Part shown: piece by piece, positions 11,330-22,811 of the stretch
Numbering within the stretch: position 1 is the first letter of the stretch
How the letters are laid out: every line of letters starts with the position of its first letter
From: Vombatus ursinus
Lineage: Eukaryota; Chordata; Mammalia; Diprotodontia; Vombatidae
NCBI RefSeq assembly: GCF_900497805.2
Contig: NW_020954548.1
Coordinates: 12,193,984 to 12,257,983, forward strand
DNA length: 64,000 nt
Direction of reading: 5' to 3'
The notes under the pieces: generated by a model
What the model was told of the DNA's origin: nothing
The model's input: only the letters and a program-made list of their open reading frames with translations
The model's database searches: none
Made by a program: the position numbers and the translations under genes

Positions 11330-11960
11330 TTAGATTTTTCTACTGTGGTCATTGTTTTATTTAGGGAAGGATACAGATATTTTAATTGTACCCTGACTCC
11401 ACCAGTAACTATTCATTCTCCTATCTAAAAAAGTTAATTTCATTTTTGTTTGTGATGTTAGTGCTCATGAGGTCCAGCACATTCCAATTCTCTTCTTTCA
11501 TAATATACAGGCATGAGGTTTCTGTGTGTGATCTATGATCTCTAAGAGTTTCTTTATCATCATCTTTCCCTGTGACTACTATGGCATTGAAGTAATTGTG
11601 AATTAATTAATCTTTTTAACCAGCTTGGAGTTATCAAATTCTTCACAGAATTTCTCCACATCATCATCCTCTGCAAAGGATGGCAGTACAAATACTGCAA
11701 TGAATTTCATTGTGATCATTTTGCTTATGTTATCATAAGCATTGCAATAAGAGATGACCTATCAAATATTCCATTAAATAATGTTCTTGGTTGCATTTGG
11801 ACACAAGATGAAACCAATTTGACCAATTGTTTTATTTGCTTCTCTGAGAAGAACCTATAAGCCATTCTTCCATTTAGGTATAATGTATTTTGTATCCTAA
11901 TGTATTTTGGTTTTATTTATGGCAAGCATTTCAGTAGTGATATGATTCAGTTGATCCAGT
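11330..11960 (-). mobile_element. Possible RTE-class LINE endonuclease fragment
   Basis: On the minus strand a broken frame reads like part of an apurinic-type endonuclease domain of RTE elements (SFAEDDDVEKFCEEFDNSK, then a segment where family members have GDFNAKVG). The match is weak and family placement is uncertain. Stops and frameshifts are present. Confidence 0.3.
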
Positions 11961-12619
11961 AGTATATTGATTGATATTATCTAAGGACTTAATATCTAGG
12001 GTATCAACAGCTAAATTAATATTTGTAGAAAGTCTAAAAAATAGGTGATTCTTAACATCCTCTGCTCCTTTTTCTGCCTCTGTGCTACTGCTGCTTTAGA
12101 AACATATGGTCCAGAGGGCTATTTTATTTCTTTATTTATTTTGTTTCACTGATTGCCATGGCCAAAGAATTCATTAACCACTACCCAGCCTATCAGTGAT
12201 AATACTGGCTATTGCCATAAAGCCCTCCCACCTTCTTCTGGAAGGCAGAATCTTTCAGAGGTTGTAGTCTTATGGCATAGCCTTTAATAACTCAGTACCA
12301 CTTCCCTACCACAATGAAGCAACCAGAGTAAGAACCATGCTTTAAATTATTTTGCAATAATCACCAAGGAATGTTGTCTAGGAAAGTGGCCTTGGAGACA
12401 AGGGTTTTGTTTTGGTTTTTGGCCTCAGGACAATCTGAACTCGTACCATGTTGGACTGACTGTATAACCCTGAACTAGTCACCTAAGCTCTCAAGTTGCT
12501 ACTAGTATGACTAGAAGGTACAGAACCATTGGTGATATGCATTGGTAAAAGTTTTCTTAGCAGAAATTTTCTATATCAGTGAAATACAGGTCTATATATA
12601 TATATGTAATATAATATAA

Positions 12620-12850
12620 ATATTTTTTATTTATTTTTAGTTTTCAACATTCATTTCCATACTTTTTTTCTTTTTAGGCAATTGGGGTTAAGTGACACGC
12701 CCAGGGTCACACAGCCAGTAAGTGTCAAGTGTCTGGTCTGAGGCCGGATTTGAACTCAGGTCCTCCTGACTCCAGAGCTAGTATTCTATCCACTGTGCCA
12801 CCTAGCTGCCCTGCCTAATTCCATATTTTTTAAAAAATATCTTTACTTGT
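12620..12850 (-). mobile_element. tRNA-derived marsupial SINE inserted in L1 3' scrap
   Basis: The SINE occupies about 12669-12818 in antisense. Its T-run and AGGCAATTGGGGTTAAGTGAC lead, and the antisense tRNA-like head CACTGTGCCACCTAGCTGCC ends it. The flanks TTCCATACTTTTTT (12655) and TTCCATATTTTTT (12819) look like an imperfect target-site duplication. The left flank (ATTTTTAGTTTTCAACATTC) resembles the antisense 3' end of a marsupial L1. Confidence 0.85.
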
Positions 12851-13129
12851 ATAGGTAAATGATACAGTAAGTAAAATTTAGCATGACATTTTTAATTAAA
12901 ATTTTACTGAGTAGATTAGAAGTAACTAGATGAGATTTTTTTTTATTCTGTTGTAATATAGAGCTATGGCAGGTTTCCTATTTATAAAAAGGACTAATAA
13001 TAAACTTAATACTTTCCATAGAAGACAGTAAAGATTAATTTAGCAAATTATGCAAATTTTTCTGTAACCTTAAATTGCCATAAATACTCAAATTTGAGAA
13101 GAAAAATGGAAGTTAGCAAAATCTAGATT

Positions 13130-13460
13130 AAAACTTACACTCCACCTCCCAAGTCCACGCATTTTTACTGGCAGCTTCTCCCCTGCCTGGAATTCCCTCA
13201 TTCCTCGTACCTGACTTCCTTCAGGTGCCAGACAAATCCCACCTACAAAAAGCCTTTCCTGATGCCCCTTACCTTCTAAAATTATCTCCAATATATTATG
13301 TCTATATCTTAGCTATACATAGGTGTTTTCATTTTGTCTTCCCAATTAAACTGTGAGATCCTTGAAAGCAAAGATTTTTTTTTAATCCTTTCACTCAGAG
13401 CTTAAAACAGTGTCTGACACTTAAAAGAAGCTTAATAAAGGCTCATTGTTGAATTGACTT
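13130..13460 (+). mobile_element. L2 LINE 3' end
   Basis: Follows the L2 3' region: CCTGGAATTCCCTCATTCC, AAAGCCTTTCCTGATGCCCC, AACTGTGAGATCCTTGAAAG, then AAGAAGCTTAATAAAGGCTC and a TTGAATTGA end. A nearly complete L2 3' tail of moderate divergence. Confidence 0.85.
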
Positions 13461-14231
13461 CTGGTAGACATGGTCAGAGTATCTCAGTAATTTGATCTAA
13501 GGTTATTTAAACCTTATTCTCACAATAATGTTAAAATAACTTATTTCTTAAAATCGATAACATTTAAATGGCTCAAAAAGTTTTTAAAAATCTGAATATA
13601 CCTACAAAATCTGAAATATTGAAAAAGATTCATGCATAAGAAGACAATCTTCTCTTTTGAAATCTCTTTCTTACCTTAAACATAACAGAATTAAAGTTCT
13701 TCATTAAATGTACTTAGCTCCTATAGTGATTCTCACGTTAAAATATCATTGTGAGAACATACTCAATATGCTACACTCAAAATATTATCAGTCTTTTCAA
13801 TACTTCATTTCCTCTGAACAGTTACATGTACTCCATTCCTAACTCCTATGTATTCCTAGCTGAAGCTTTCTTCTGGTTATTTCTACTGCCACCATCTTTG
13901 CACACGTCTGGCTAGCAACTCTCAAGGACGGAAATAAGTTCTAAGTGAGACACAATTCAGAAACAACAGTATTACTAAGTTCTTGCAAATCATTTCCCAA
14001 TTTAAAAAAAAAAGAAACCTACAGTCTTATTTTCTACTGCAATATATTCTCAAATGTCTTTTTTTATATTACAAATCGGCTTTCAAGTTGTTGAGATTTT
14101 TATCTACCCTGGTTAATTACTTGGTAGGTATTATGGTCATCTCTCTTTATTTTTATTCTCATATACTTGTAGTCAAAAAATTGCCTCTTAAATAGAAAGA
14201 GTTTTTAAGCTAAAACACCTGAATTCCTTCT

Positions 14232-14243
14232 ATTTCACACACA

Positions 14244-14284
<41 letters not shown>
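14232..14284 (+). repeat. (CA)n microsatellite
   Basis: CA tract of about 50 bp with one early interruption. Confidence 0.95.
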
Positions 14285-14286
<2 letters not shown>

Positions 14287-14739
14287 CGCCATATGGGGGT
14301 ATATACATATAAATACCAAAATACCCAAATACATCATATCTCTCCATACACATACATATACATATAACACATATGAATGTGTATGTTAGGATGAGATGTA
14401 AGGAATTTAGATGTTTTGGTTTAAAAACCCCTCCTTTTAAAAAGGCTTCTTTTTACAATTCTTTGTAAGTCAATCCTTGCATTTTCTCCAAAACTAACTC
14501 TTTTAATTATCAGTATCAGAGTAGAGCAGGTTAGAATGGAATAATAAAACGGGATGAGGAAAATGGTAGATTTTCCATCTCCTGAGTCAGGGTTTCTGTG
14601 GTTTTGGTCAGTTTGTTCAAAACTGAGTATTGTCAGTGACTAAACACTACCTTTACATAGACATATATTTGTATGCTAGCCAGAAACCCATATACTTGAT
14701 AATCTTGACTTATATTCATTTTGTATGCACCATGTATAT

Positions 14740-14990
14740 GAAAAGGGATAAGGACTGGAACTGTGATTTCACTGGTACAGGTTCGAACTCCCTGGTGAGG
14801 AAATGACCTATACCAGTGGAGGTTGGCACCTCTTTGTGGCTTATAGCTTTAGACAGCTGCCTAAAGCATTTAAAGGTTAAATGAGTCACCCAGGAGCACA
14901 CAGCCAGTATGTGTCAGAGATGGGACTTAAATTCAGGTCCTGGCTGTGAGACTAGCTTTTTATCTACTATACCAAACGGCCTTGATATGA
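14740..14990 (-). mobile_element. Diverged tRNA-derived SINE, alternative tail
   Basis: Antisense SINE with recognisable core (AGTCACCCAGGAGCACACAGCC; TTAAATTCAGGTCCTGGCTG). The tail differs from the RTE-tailed copies and resembles that of the copy at 55090-55330 (a 'box' with ATACCAGTG and GGTTCGAACTCCCTGG). Confidence 0.6.
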
Positions 14991-15004
14991 TGCATATTTT
15001 TATA

Positions 15005-15145
15005 TAAATACATGTTTTTCCCTCCTTTTAGAATCTAAGCTCTTCCTGAATAGGGGCTATTTAATTTTTGTTTTTGTATCCCCAGCACTTAGCACTGTGC
15101 CTGGTATATAGTAAGCATTTAATTAATGATTGTGGATTGATTAAC
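15005..15145 (+). mobile_element. L2 LINE tail
   Basis: TTAGAATCTAAGCTCTTCCTG, GTATCCCCAGCACTTAGCAC and TAGTAAGCATTTAATTAATG follow the L2 3' terminus. The element ends about 200 bp from a CNTLN exon. Confidence 0.85.
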
Positions 15146-15352
15146 ACATAATTAAAATCTACGTACAAGCACTCATTCCAAATTTCAACAGACAATTAAA
15201 AAAATTTTGTATTATGCATATCTTGCCTTTCTACCATTAGCATGATTATCTGGAGTTGAGGTGACTAGAAAAATACATTTAAGAAGTCACTTATTAAATA
15301 ATTATTATTAAATTTCTAATAAGTCTGAATTCTTAATCATTTGTAGACTCAC

Positions 15353-15499
15353 CTTTAATTTACACTGCAGCTGTTTAATTTCTGCCTGCATATTCTTTGA
15401 AGGAGACTCTATTGCAGATTTAGCTTCATTTGCAGCCTCCAATTTCTTTTGTAAATCTTCTTTCTCTTTGCGAAGTTCAACCAAGTCTGAATTTAGCTT
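15353..15499 (-). CDS. CNTLN: CNTLN exon, coiled coil (KLNSDLVELRKEKEDL)
   Basis: A 147-nt phase-0 exon of 49 codons between acceptor AAAAATAG and donor AAAG|GTGAGT. The peptide starts KLNSDLVELRKEKEDLQKKL and ends EIKQLQCKLK. The human protein, as I recall it, reads KLNLDLAGLRKEKEDLLKKL, then QLQYKLK. The human segment between these blocks is longer, so the linker around ESPSKNMQ looks about 15 residues shorter here. The reading frame is open from acceptor to donor with no stop. Charge and heptad pattern indicate continuous alpha-helical coiled coil. It sits isolated, with the 46.7-kb intron upstream and an 8.1-kb intron downstream. Confidence 0.93.
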
Positions 15500-16969
15500 C
15501 TATTTTTCCCAGGAAAGAAAAAAAAAGTGTAACCATATGTTAAAAGCAATTCTACTGACTTTTATAAGAAGATTTTAGAAATAAATAGACCTAATATTAT
15601 CATTACTCATGTTTGACATCTATCCAATTGAAATTCATGATGAATAATGTAATTTTCAAATTAAAAGTAAAATCAAAAATTTAATTTTATTTTCTATGAA
15701 TGAAATATGCTAGTTATAAAAATTTAAAAGTTTCAAAACACTACCTTCTGTAAGAGAGATTTGTATACACATACAAATACAGACACTAAGTGGTCTTAGA
15801 TATAATATATGAAAATGGCAGGAAATATATTGTTTCTATGTTTTGCATAGTACCTAAAATACTGGGCCTTCTCAATAAATATTAATTAAAAAACAGTGGT
15901 ACAGTCAAACTATGAATATAGACAACAATTATAATTCAAGTACTACAACCTCTATTGACTTTTACTTTAAGTTTGTAGGGCTTATAAAGGTTAAAATAAA
16001 ACAAAATGCACCAGCTCTATTAAATATCTTCTGGTTAGCTAGGCTTTACTTGTATTGTGCTACTTCTTCTCTTCCACATAAATGCATGCTAGCCAGAGAC
16101 CCACATTTTTGATAACCTTGACTCTAGGGCTGATGTACTTAACTGGTAAAAGCCAAGCTGGAGCAGGACAGGATAACAGATGTTATTTGTTTATTCCACT
16201 GGGTAGTTCTTACCACCCTATACAGCAGCCAAAATGCTTCTCATTTAGCAACATAAATGTTAAGTCCAATTAGCAGACGAGCCTTGTTAGGGATTTAGTT
16301 CAAGTAAATAGCATGCAAACAAACTATCTTGGTTTTTATTGTATTTGATTGACAGCTGACAATGCCCTTTTGCAAAGTATGAGGTAGAAAATCCTTACAT
16401 TTATATTTTAATGTCATAAACATTTAATTAGAACCTGCTAAATAATATACTTACATGTTTTTATGTAAGAAAGTAGCAGAAATAGTCTTTATGCTAGTTG
16501 TTATCTTTCACTAGTCTGTAGTCAGCAGATTGCCACCAAGGTTTAATGGCATAACAATTTAGGGCTCCTTAAGAACATAACTACACTACTATTTTATTAT
16601 TCCAAAGAAGCTTATAATATGGTAGTTTAACATAAGGAACAATTAGACAAAATGGTACTGAAATCTCTCAAAGGAAACAGATTTTCCTTTGTGAGGAATC
16701 CCAATTAGAAATGGAAAAAGATATTACATTTCCTATAAGATGGAACGTTTAAAATATGTTAACATTTAAATAAAACTAATAAAACTACTTTGTATTGATA
16801 GCTACCTATATACTGATATGTCCATATATTTATTATGAATTTGTTTATATTACAAATGCTCATGAAATAAAGTAACTATTTTAACTTAAAATGTATCCAC
16901 TGTAAATGTGAACTTCTTTGGTTATATTTATATTTACCAGTTTTAAAAGTATATTTTAAGAGTTAAGAA

Positions 16970-17900
16970 TGGTTACAAAATGTTTTCAATAATTTCTCAA
17001 TTCTCTTTATCAAGATATTGCTATAAATGGTATCAATTGCTTTCTGAATTTTAAAACTTTCCATTAATTAATTAAATGAATGCCAAATTTTATTAACAAT
17101 TTAATTTTATTTAAATCACTTCTTCTCTTCTTCTAAGTAGCATTCACTGGGGAAACTGCTCAACCCCCCAGTGAAAGCTCTGCTTCTAAGCTCACATGCT
17201 GGAGATTTCAGCCCTGTCAGATTTATCTCAGGGCTGCAATTCCAGGTGGATACAAGCTGAAACAACACTATGGAGCCACAAATACTTTGATGACATGCTT
17301 TTTTCTCTAAGAACTGCCTCTGGTGCCTTCTCTCCCATGGTACACAAGCCAAAAGATTTCCTGTTCATTGATTCCTTGCTAGAAGACACCCTGGCATTGT
17401 AAAGGGGAAAAGTGTCCTTCACCAACACAATTTTATCTCTAGTGGGTCAGTCCAGAAAGACTGGAAAAGTAAACTATACTTTCACAATTTAAAAGAAAAA
17501 GAATTGCTATATGAGGAAAAAATTGAAAAGTATGACAATGCATATAAACAGGTAATCAGAAGAGGTGGTTTAAATGAAGCTGAAATAATTTCATCCACTA
17601 AATGATATCATAAAGCCAAATTCCTCAAACTAGTAATTTTTATGTTAGAACTGCCAAAAGAAAGGCTATATATAGAAAAGATAATTTTTAGAAGTACTAG
17701 TATGGAAGCATTTGGTTGTATTTCCATCTAGCATAGGTTTCTAAAGTGGCAGATACCTCCCCCTGGAGGGTGCCAGGGTAATCCAGTTGGGCAGTAGGAG
17801 TCTCGGGTGCAATTGGGTGGCATTGAATAAAAATAAGGGGGTGATGGAAGCATAAGGAAAGAAGAGAAAATAAGAAAATTTTGCAAAACCATTCATACAT
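16970..17900. other. Unassigned intronic DNA with overlapping short frames
   Basis: The stretch 17125-17430 has 66-78-codon frames on both strands, but none matches a known protein and no splice context fits CNTLN. 17720-17870 is slightly GC-richer. No repeat was named. Confidence 0.35.
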
Positions 17901-18794
17901 GTTTCATCTGTTGTGTAACAGAGTTAAAGTCGTAATGATTACATTATTTTCCAAATAAACACACAAAATACAAGTTACAACCAATCAGTGGTCAAGTCCA
18001 CAAGCAAATGTTGGCAGGCAAGCAAGCTGCACATTGTCAGGAAGTTCAGCATGCATTGGCAGGAATATGCGTATGTAATGACTTGTTTACAATACGATGC
18101 TATATGGTTATATGATGCAGTACTGTGTCATCAAAATTTCAATGCAGGAAAAAAAAACACAAATTTACAATAAATGATTAAATTTAAGATGTGTCATTTT
18201 TTGAAATGATACAAATTTTTTTAAAAGTGTTAAAGTGTTAAAGAAAATAGATTTCCAGAGGGATGCTGAGTAACTTTTTTAAAGGGGGTAGTAGGACAAA
18301 TGAGTTTGGGAACCTCTGATCTAAAGGGACCACTTAAGTGTAAAGTGCCTATTTGTCAGTCACGGAATAATCAATTACTATTTTTGGTTCTTCTACCTTT
18401 TGGGGCATTTTCAGTTGAGCAGAGACCAAAAAGTGGTTTCACTCACTCATGACTCAAGGTTTGGATTGTTATTGTTCCTTTTCAATTTCTTAAAGTCTCT
18501 ATAGAAATGCCATTGGTGGAATGGCAAAGATGTAATGTAAATAATTTTCTTTTGCTTGTATGGCTGGCCTAAACTGAGATATGCTCTACAATATACATTT
18601 ACTATGTACCAAAATTTTGATTTAGAATTTGAAAATGATCTCTAATTTTTCTTAATAGATATTACCCTAAAGAATAATCAATACTGGAAAGTGATTTTTG
18701 TTCTTATAATAATTTTGCCATAGACTTTCCAAGAAGAGGGTAAAAGTTGATTAGAGCCATATGGTATTTAGCAATAGTAGGAATTAAATATTCT

Positions 18795-18905
18795 ATCCCC
18801 AATTCAATTCAACAAGCATGCATCAATCACCTACTATATGCAAGACGCTGTGGCTACAAAGACAAAATGAAAATCACTCCAACTTTCACTAAGCTTACAC
18901 TTCAA
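18795..18905 (-). mobile_element. Antisense L2 tail
   Basis: CAATTCAACAAGCATGCATC, ATCACCTACTATATGCAAGA and CTAAGCTTACACTTCAAC follow the antisense L2 3' end. Confidence 0.65.
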
Positions 18906-19031
18906 CTATTTTTGATGATTATAACTTACTGTGGTTATTGAGATAGCTGTTTTTCAATTACAGAACTCACTATAGAAATATCTTCATTCTCCATTTAATG
19001 GCTACATATTTCATTCACCTATATACGCACA

Positions 19032-19280
19032 TGGGGCAGCTAGGTGGTACAGTGGATAGAATGCCAGGCCTAGAATCAGGAAGACCCAAGTTCAAATCTG
19101 GCCTCAGACACTTACTAGCTGTGTGAACCCAGGCAAGTCATTTAGCCCTCATTTTCCTTATGTGTAAAATGAGCTGGAGAAGGAAATGGCAAACCAGTCC
19201 AATATCTTTGCCAAGGAAACCTACAAAAGGGGTCATGAAGATTCAGATACGACTGAAACAACTAAACAATGACAAAAAGA
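19032..19280 (+). mobile_element. tRNA-derived SINE with RTE-type 3' tail
   Basis: Head GGGGCAGCTAGGTGGTACAG carries Pol III promoter-like A and B boxes (AAGTTCAAATCTGGCC). Middle ACTTACTAGCTGTGTGAACC. Tail ATGAGCTGGAGAAGGAAATGGC, then GGGGTCATGAAGATTCAGAT and CGACTGAAACAACTAAACAA. The tail is nearly the same as the 3' end of the RTE copy at 20113, implying that this SINE uses the RTE machinery. It is complete in length, at about 240 bp. Confidence 0.9.
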
Positions 19281-19319
19281 CACAATCACAGGCACACACA
19301 ATGCCAGTGCAATGTGTTT

Positions 19320-19480
19320 CTGTGCATGTATACATATATATACAGATATGTATATATATACTATAATACATATATAGAAAACATGTACTATAATATATAT
19401 GTAATATATACATGTGCAGATGTATATATATACACACATATATGTATATATATGTGTGTATATATATATATGTACACACG
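19320..19480 (+). repeat. (TA)n/(TATG)n-rich tract
   Basis: Imperfect alternating TA, TATG and TACA runs. It probably expanded from the end of the neighbouring SINE. Open frames on both strands are artefacts of the repeat. Confidence 0.85.
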
Positions 19481-19539
19481 TCAGAATAGAATAATAGCCC
19501 TGAAATACAAGGAATTTTAAGTATAATTTTAAAATCATA

Positions 19540-19730
19540 GGATCATGAAATCATAAATTTAGTGGTGCAAGGGACTTGAGCATCCAACCTATGAGGGCCA
19601 GAAGAGTAAATTGACTTGCCAAGGGTTTTACAAGTATTAAGTAGCATAGGCAGAATTTGAATCCATGTCCTCTAACTGCAAATTAAGACCTTTTTTGCAC
19701 TTGACCAGTATACTGCTGTGCCCAAATATT
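19540..19730 (-). mobile_element. MIR-like SINE, diverged
   Basis: AATTGACTTGCCAAGGGTTT, GGCAGAATTTGAATCCATGT and GACCAGTATACTGCTGTGC fit the antisense MIR/THER core. Family level only. Confidence 0.5.
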
Positions 19731-19764
19731 AAAAAATCTTAAGCTATGAAAGTTCTTTTTCAAA

Positions 19765-19885
19765 AACTGTTGCTTAATCATTCAGTCATATCTGACTCTT
19801 CATGAACCCATGAACCATAGCATGCCAGGACATTTTATTCTTCACTATCTCTCAAAATCAGTCCAAGTTCATGCTCTTTGTAAAC
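19765..19885 (-). mobile_element. RTE (BovB-like) 3' end fragment
   Basis: Antisense RTE 3' terminus: AATCATTCAGTCATATCTGAC, CATGAACCATAGCATGCCAGG and a CAGTCCAAGTTCATGCTC segment. It is a separate, more diverged insertion from the larger RTE at 20113. Confidence 0.75.
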
Positions 19886-20112
19886 ACATGCTCTGCTAAA
19901 ATCAGTGTAAACAATATCTTCAGCATTCTTTCCTTCTTTAAATCTATGTTCATCATTCACTTCCCACATAAAGACATCTGAGTCTAAACCACTGATCCCA
20001 ATCCTACCTCAACAGACTTCTCATCCTGCAACTCTCCTCAATGCCTGTGGCCTTCCCACTTCAAAACATTCTTCCACCTCTGCAGGCCCCTTCTCTCATT
20101 GTTGAGTTCCTC

Positions 20113-21955
20113 TTTGTGGTTGTTTAGTGGTGTCTGACTCTTCGTGACCCCATGGACCACAGCACACTAGGCTCTTCTTTCCTCCACTCTCTCCCTAAGT
20201 CTGTCCAGGTTTTTTCCAGGTTTTTTGGTTATTTCCATGATATTACCTAACCATCTCATCCTCTGCTGTCCCCTCTTCTTTTGGCCTTCAATTTTTTCCA
20301 ACATCAGAATCTTTTCCAATGAGTCCCATCTTCTAATTATGTGGCCAAAGGATTTAAGCTTCAACTTCAGTATTTGGCCTTCCGATGAATAGCCTGAATT
20401 AATTCCTTCAAGTGTTAACTGATTTGATCTTCCTGTTGTCCAAGGAACTCTCTAATGAAGGAATTCTAAAATGTTGATTCTGTGGCACTCAGCTTTCCTT
20501 ATAGCCCAACTCTTATTACCATACATTGCTACTAGAAAAACCATAGATTTGACTACATGGACCCTTGTCAGTGAGGTGCTATTTCTAATTTTTAGTATGT
20601 TGTCCAGATTTGCCATAGCTTTCCTTCCAAGGAACAAGTATCTTTTAATTTCCTGACTGCAGTAACTGTCTGAAATGACTGTTGAGCCCAAGAATATAAA
20701 ATCTGACAATGCTTCCATTTTGTCCCCATAAATTGCCAGGAAGTGATGGCACCAGTTGCCAAGATCTTAGGTTGTTTTTTTTTTATGTTAAACTTCATGA
20801 CAGCTTTTACATTCTCCTCTTTCACCTTCATCATAATTGCTCTTCACTTGCTGCCATCAGAGTGATATCATCTGCAATATCTGAGATCACTGATATCTCT
20901 CCTGGTAACCTTAATTCTTACTTTCAATTCATTGAGTCTAGCATTTCTCATGGTGTACTGTGCATGTAAGTTAAATAAATAAGGTGAAAATATACAGCCC
21001 TGCCATACTCCATTTCCAATCTTGAACCAATCGGTTGTTCCATGTTTGGTTTTTACTGCTTACCTACTGCCCAAACACAGGTTCCTCAGGAGACAAATAA
21101 GACAATCTAGTACTCCCACCTTTTTGAAGACTTGACATATTTTGTTGTAATCCACATAGTCAAAGGCTTTAGTGTAGTCAATAAAGCAGAAATAGATTTG
21201 TTCTTTTTTTTCCCTGGTACTCCCTTGGATTCTCCCTAATCCAGTGAATGTTGGCAATTTGGTCTCTAGTTCCTCTGCCTCTTAGAAAACCAGCCTGCTC
21301 TTCTGATAATTCTCAGTTGATATATTGCTGAAGCCTAGTTTGCAGAATCTTAAGCATTCAGTTTGATACATCTTTCCCTTTCTCCTTTCCCTCTTTCCTC
21401 AGTTATTTGTAAGGCCACATCAAACAGCTATTTTGCCTTCTTACTCTCCTTTTTCTTTGGAATGCTTTTTTGTTGTTGCCTCTCGTATATTGCAAACATC
21501 TGTCCATAGTTCTTCAGGCACTCTATCTACCATATCCAATCTCTTAATCTTTTCATCACCTCTACTTCATATTCATAAGGGTTATTTAAGTCATACTTAT
21601 ATGATCTAATAGTTTTCCCTATTTCCTTCAATTTAAGTCCAAATTTTGCAATAAGAAGCTCATGATCTAATCCAAAGTCAGCTCCAGGTCTTTCTTTTTT
21701 TTTTTGGTGAGGCAATTCACATTAAGTGACTTGCCATGTGTCACCCAGTTAGCATCAAGTGTCTGAGGCTGAATTTGAACTCAGGTCCTTCTGATTCCAA
21801 GGCTGGGACTCTATCCACTGCACCACCTAGCTGCTCCTCCAGGTCTTATTTTAACTGACTGAATAGAGCTTCTCTACCTTACGCTGCAAAGTATAGCAAT
21901 CTGATTTCTATATTGACTATCTGGTGATGTCGGCACGCAATGGCAATTTAGTTTA
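20113..21955 (-). mobile_element. BovB-like RTE LINE, 5'-truncated, with SINE inside
   Basis: Antisense RTE retrotransposon. From the 3' end: GTGTCTGACTCTTCGTGACC (about 20130), then frames matching the C-terminal RT domain (SFGHIIRRWDSLEKILMLEKIEGQ...), the connection region (FIFLGSTVISD), a segment with ADDITLMA at the catalytic YADD site (the first residue reads I), and FIDYTKAFDYVDYNKI, the upstream RT motif. Further 5' is GLDHELLIAKFGLKLK, between endonuclease and RT. These match ruminant BovB as I remember it. Several frameshifts and stops are present. The 5' part is missing, with the match fading near 21955. A SINE interrupts it at 21693-21836. Confidence 0.9.
21693..21836 (-). mobile_element. 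Marsupial SINE inserted in the RTE
   Basis: Antisense SINE beginning with its poly-T and ending CACCACCTAGCTGCTC. It is flanked by an 11-bp target-site duplication, CTCCAGGTCTT, at 21682-21692 and 21837-21847. The RTE reading continues on both sides, so the SINE is younger than the RTE. Short form without the RTE tail. Confidence 0.92.
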
Positions 21956-21984
21956 TAAAATATTTCTATAGATTGTATCTCCTT

Positions 21985-22165
21985 TGATTCTCACAATTAC
22001 TCTTTGGGACAGGAGAGATATTATTATACCCATTTTATAGACAAGGAAACCAAAGTACAGGGAGGTTGTGTAATATGTCCAATATTATATAACCATCAAG
22101 TGGTAGAATTAGAACTAGAGCCTGGAATTAATACTAGAGCCTGGTCTTCTGACTGAATCCAGAAA
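21985..22165 (-). mobile_element. MIR SINE
   Basis: TTATTATACCCATTTTATAGA, CAAGGAAACCAAAGTACAGG and TAGAACTAGAGCCTGG follow the antisense MIR core. Confidence 0.7.
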
Positions 22166-22624
22166 TCCTAATTTCTCCCTTTGAAAAACCTGAACCTGAG
22201 TTAGAAAAAAAGGCTTTCTTTTTAAAGCTAACCTTCAATATAATTAAATCATTACATCTCCCAGGCTTTTCCCTTTTATTAACCAGGTAACTTTTGCTTC
22301 TCTTTCCCTTTGTAACGAGTATTCTGTCTGCCTTTCTATATATCTTTAATCTAGGAAATCTATTTCTCCTGAATGATCTACCACAAAAAGATAGACGACA
22401 GGAGTAAGAGACCCTGTGTCTTGCATTCCCTAATCACAATAAGGGCTTTTGTTATTTGTTTTCTTTACCAGAAGAGTGAAGTTACCAAATGAATTGTCCA
22501 TCAGTTTTTTCCTCATTGTCAACATACAACTGTTCTACTTTCTTTTCTATAAAGATATATCCTTAATTATGTCTGGGTGCCAATATGTCCATCTGGCTGG
22601 CTGTCTGGGTTCACATCAGGCTAG

Positions 22625-22771
22625 ACACATCAGGGTTTAATGGATAGGGCACCGGATAGAATCAGGATACCTGCTGTCAAATACTGGCTCTGATACCAAT
22701 TTGTATATCTTGGGCCAGATCACATAACCTCTTTGGAACTGCCCTTCATTGCTAAAATCATATTTGTGTGT

Positions 22772-22810
<39 letters not shown>
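22625..22810 (+). mobile_element. Degraded SINE plus (GT)n tract
   Basis: 22635-22755 resembles a decayed tRNA-derived SINE (AATGGATAGGGCACCGGATAG; ATCACATAACCTCTTTGG). A (GT)n microsatellite of about 45 bp follows at 22764-22808. Confidence 0.6.

Positions 22811-22811
<1 letters not shown>

Larger units (their letters stand above)
7230..15352 (-). other. CNTLN: CNTLN intron with scattered old repeats
   Basis: 8.1-kb intron. Stretches outside the separately listed repeats (notably 8210-9160, 9350-10050 and 13470-14230) are AT-rich and unassigned. No further centlein exon is needed, because the peptide joins continuously from 15353 to 7229. Confidence 0.7.

Noticed and set aside
17116-17428. 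Overlapping 66-78-codon frames as a possible processed gene
   Set aside because: No frame shows recognisable protein similarity, poly-A tail or flanking duplication.
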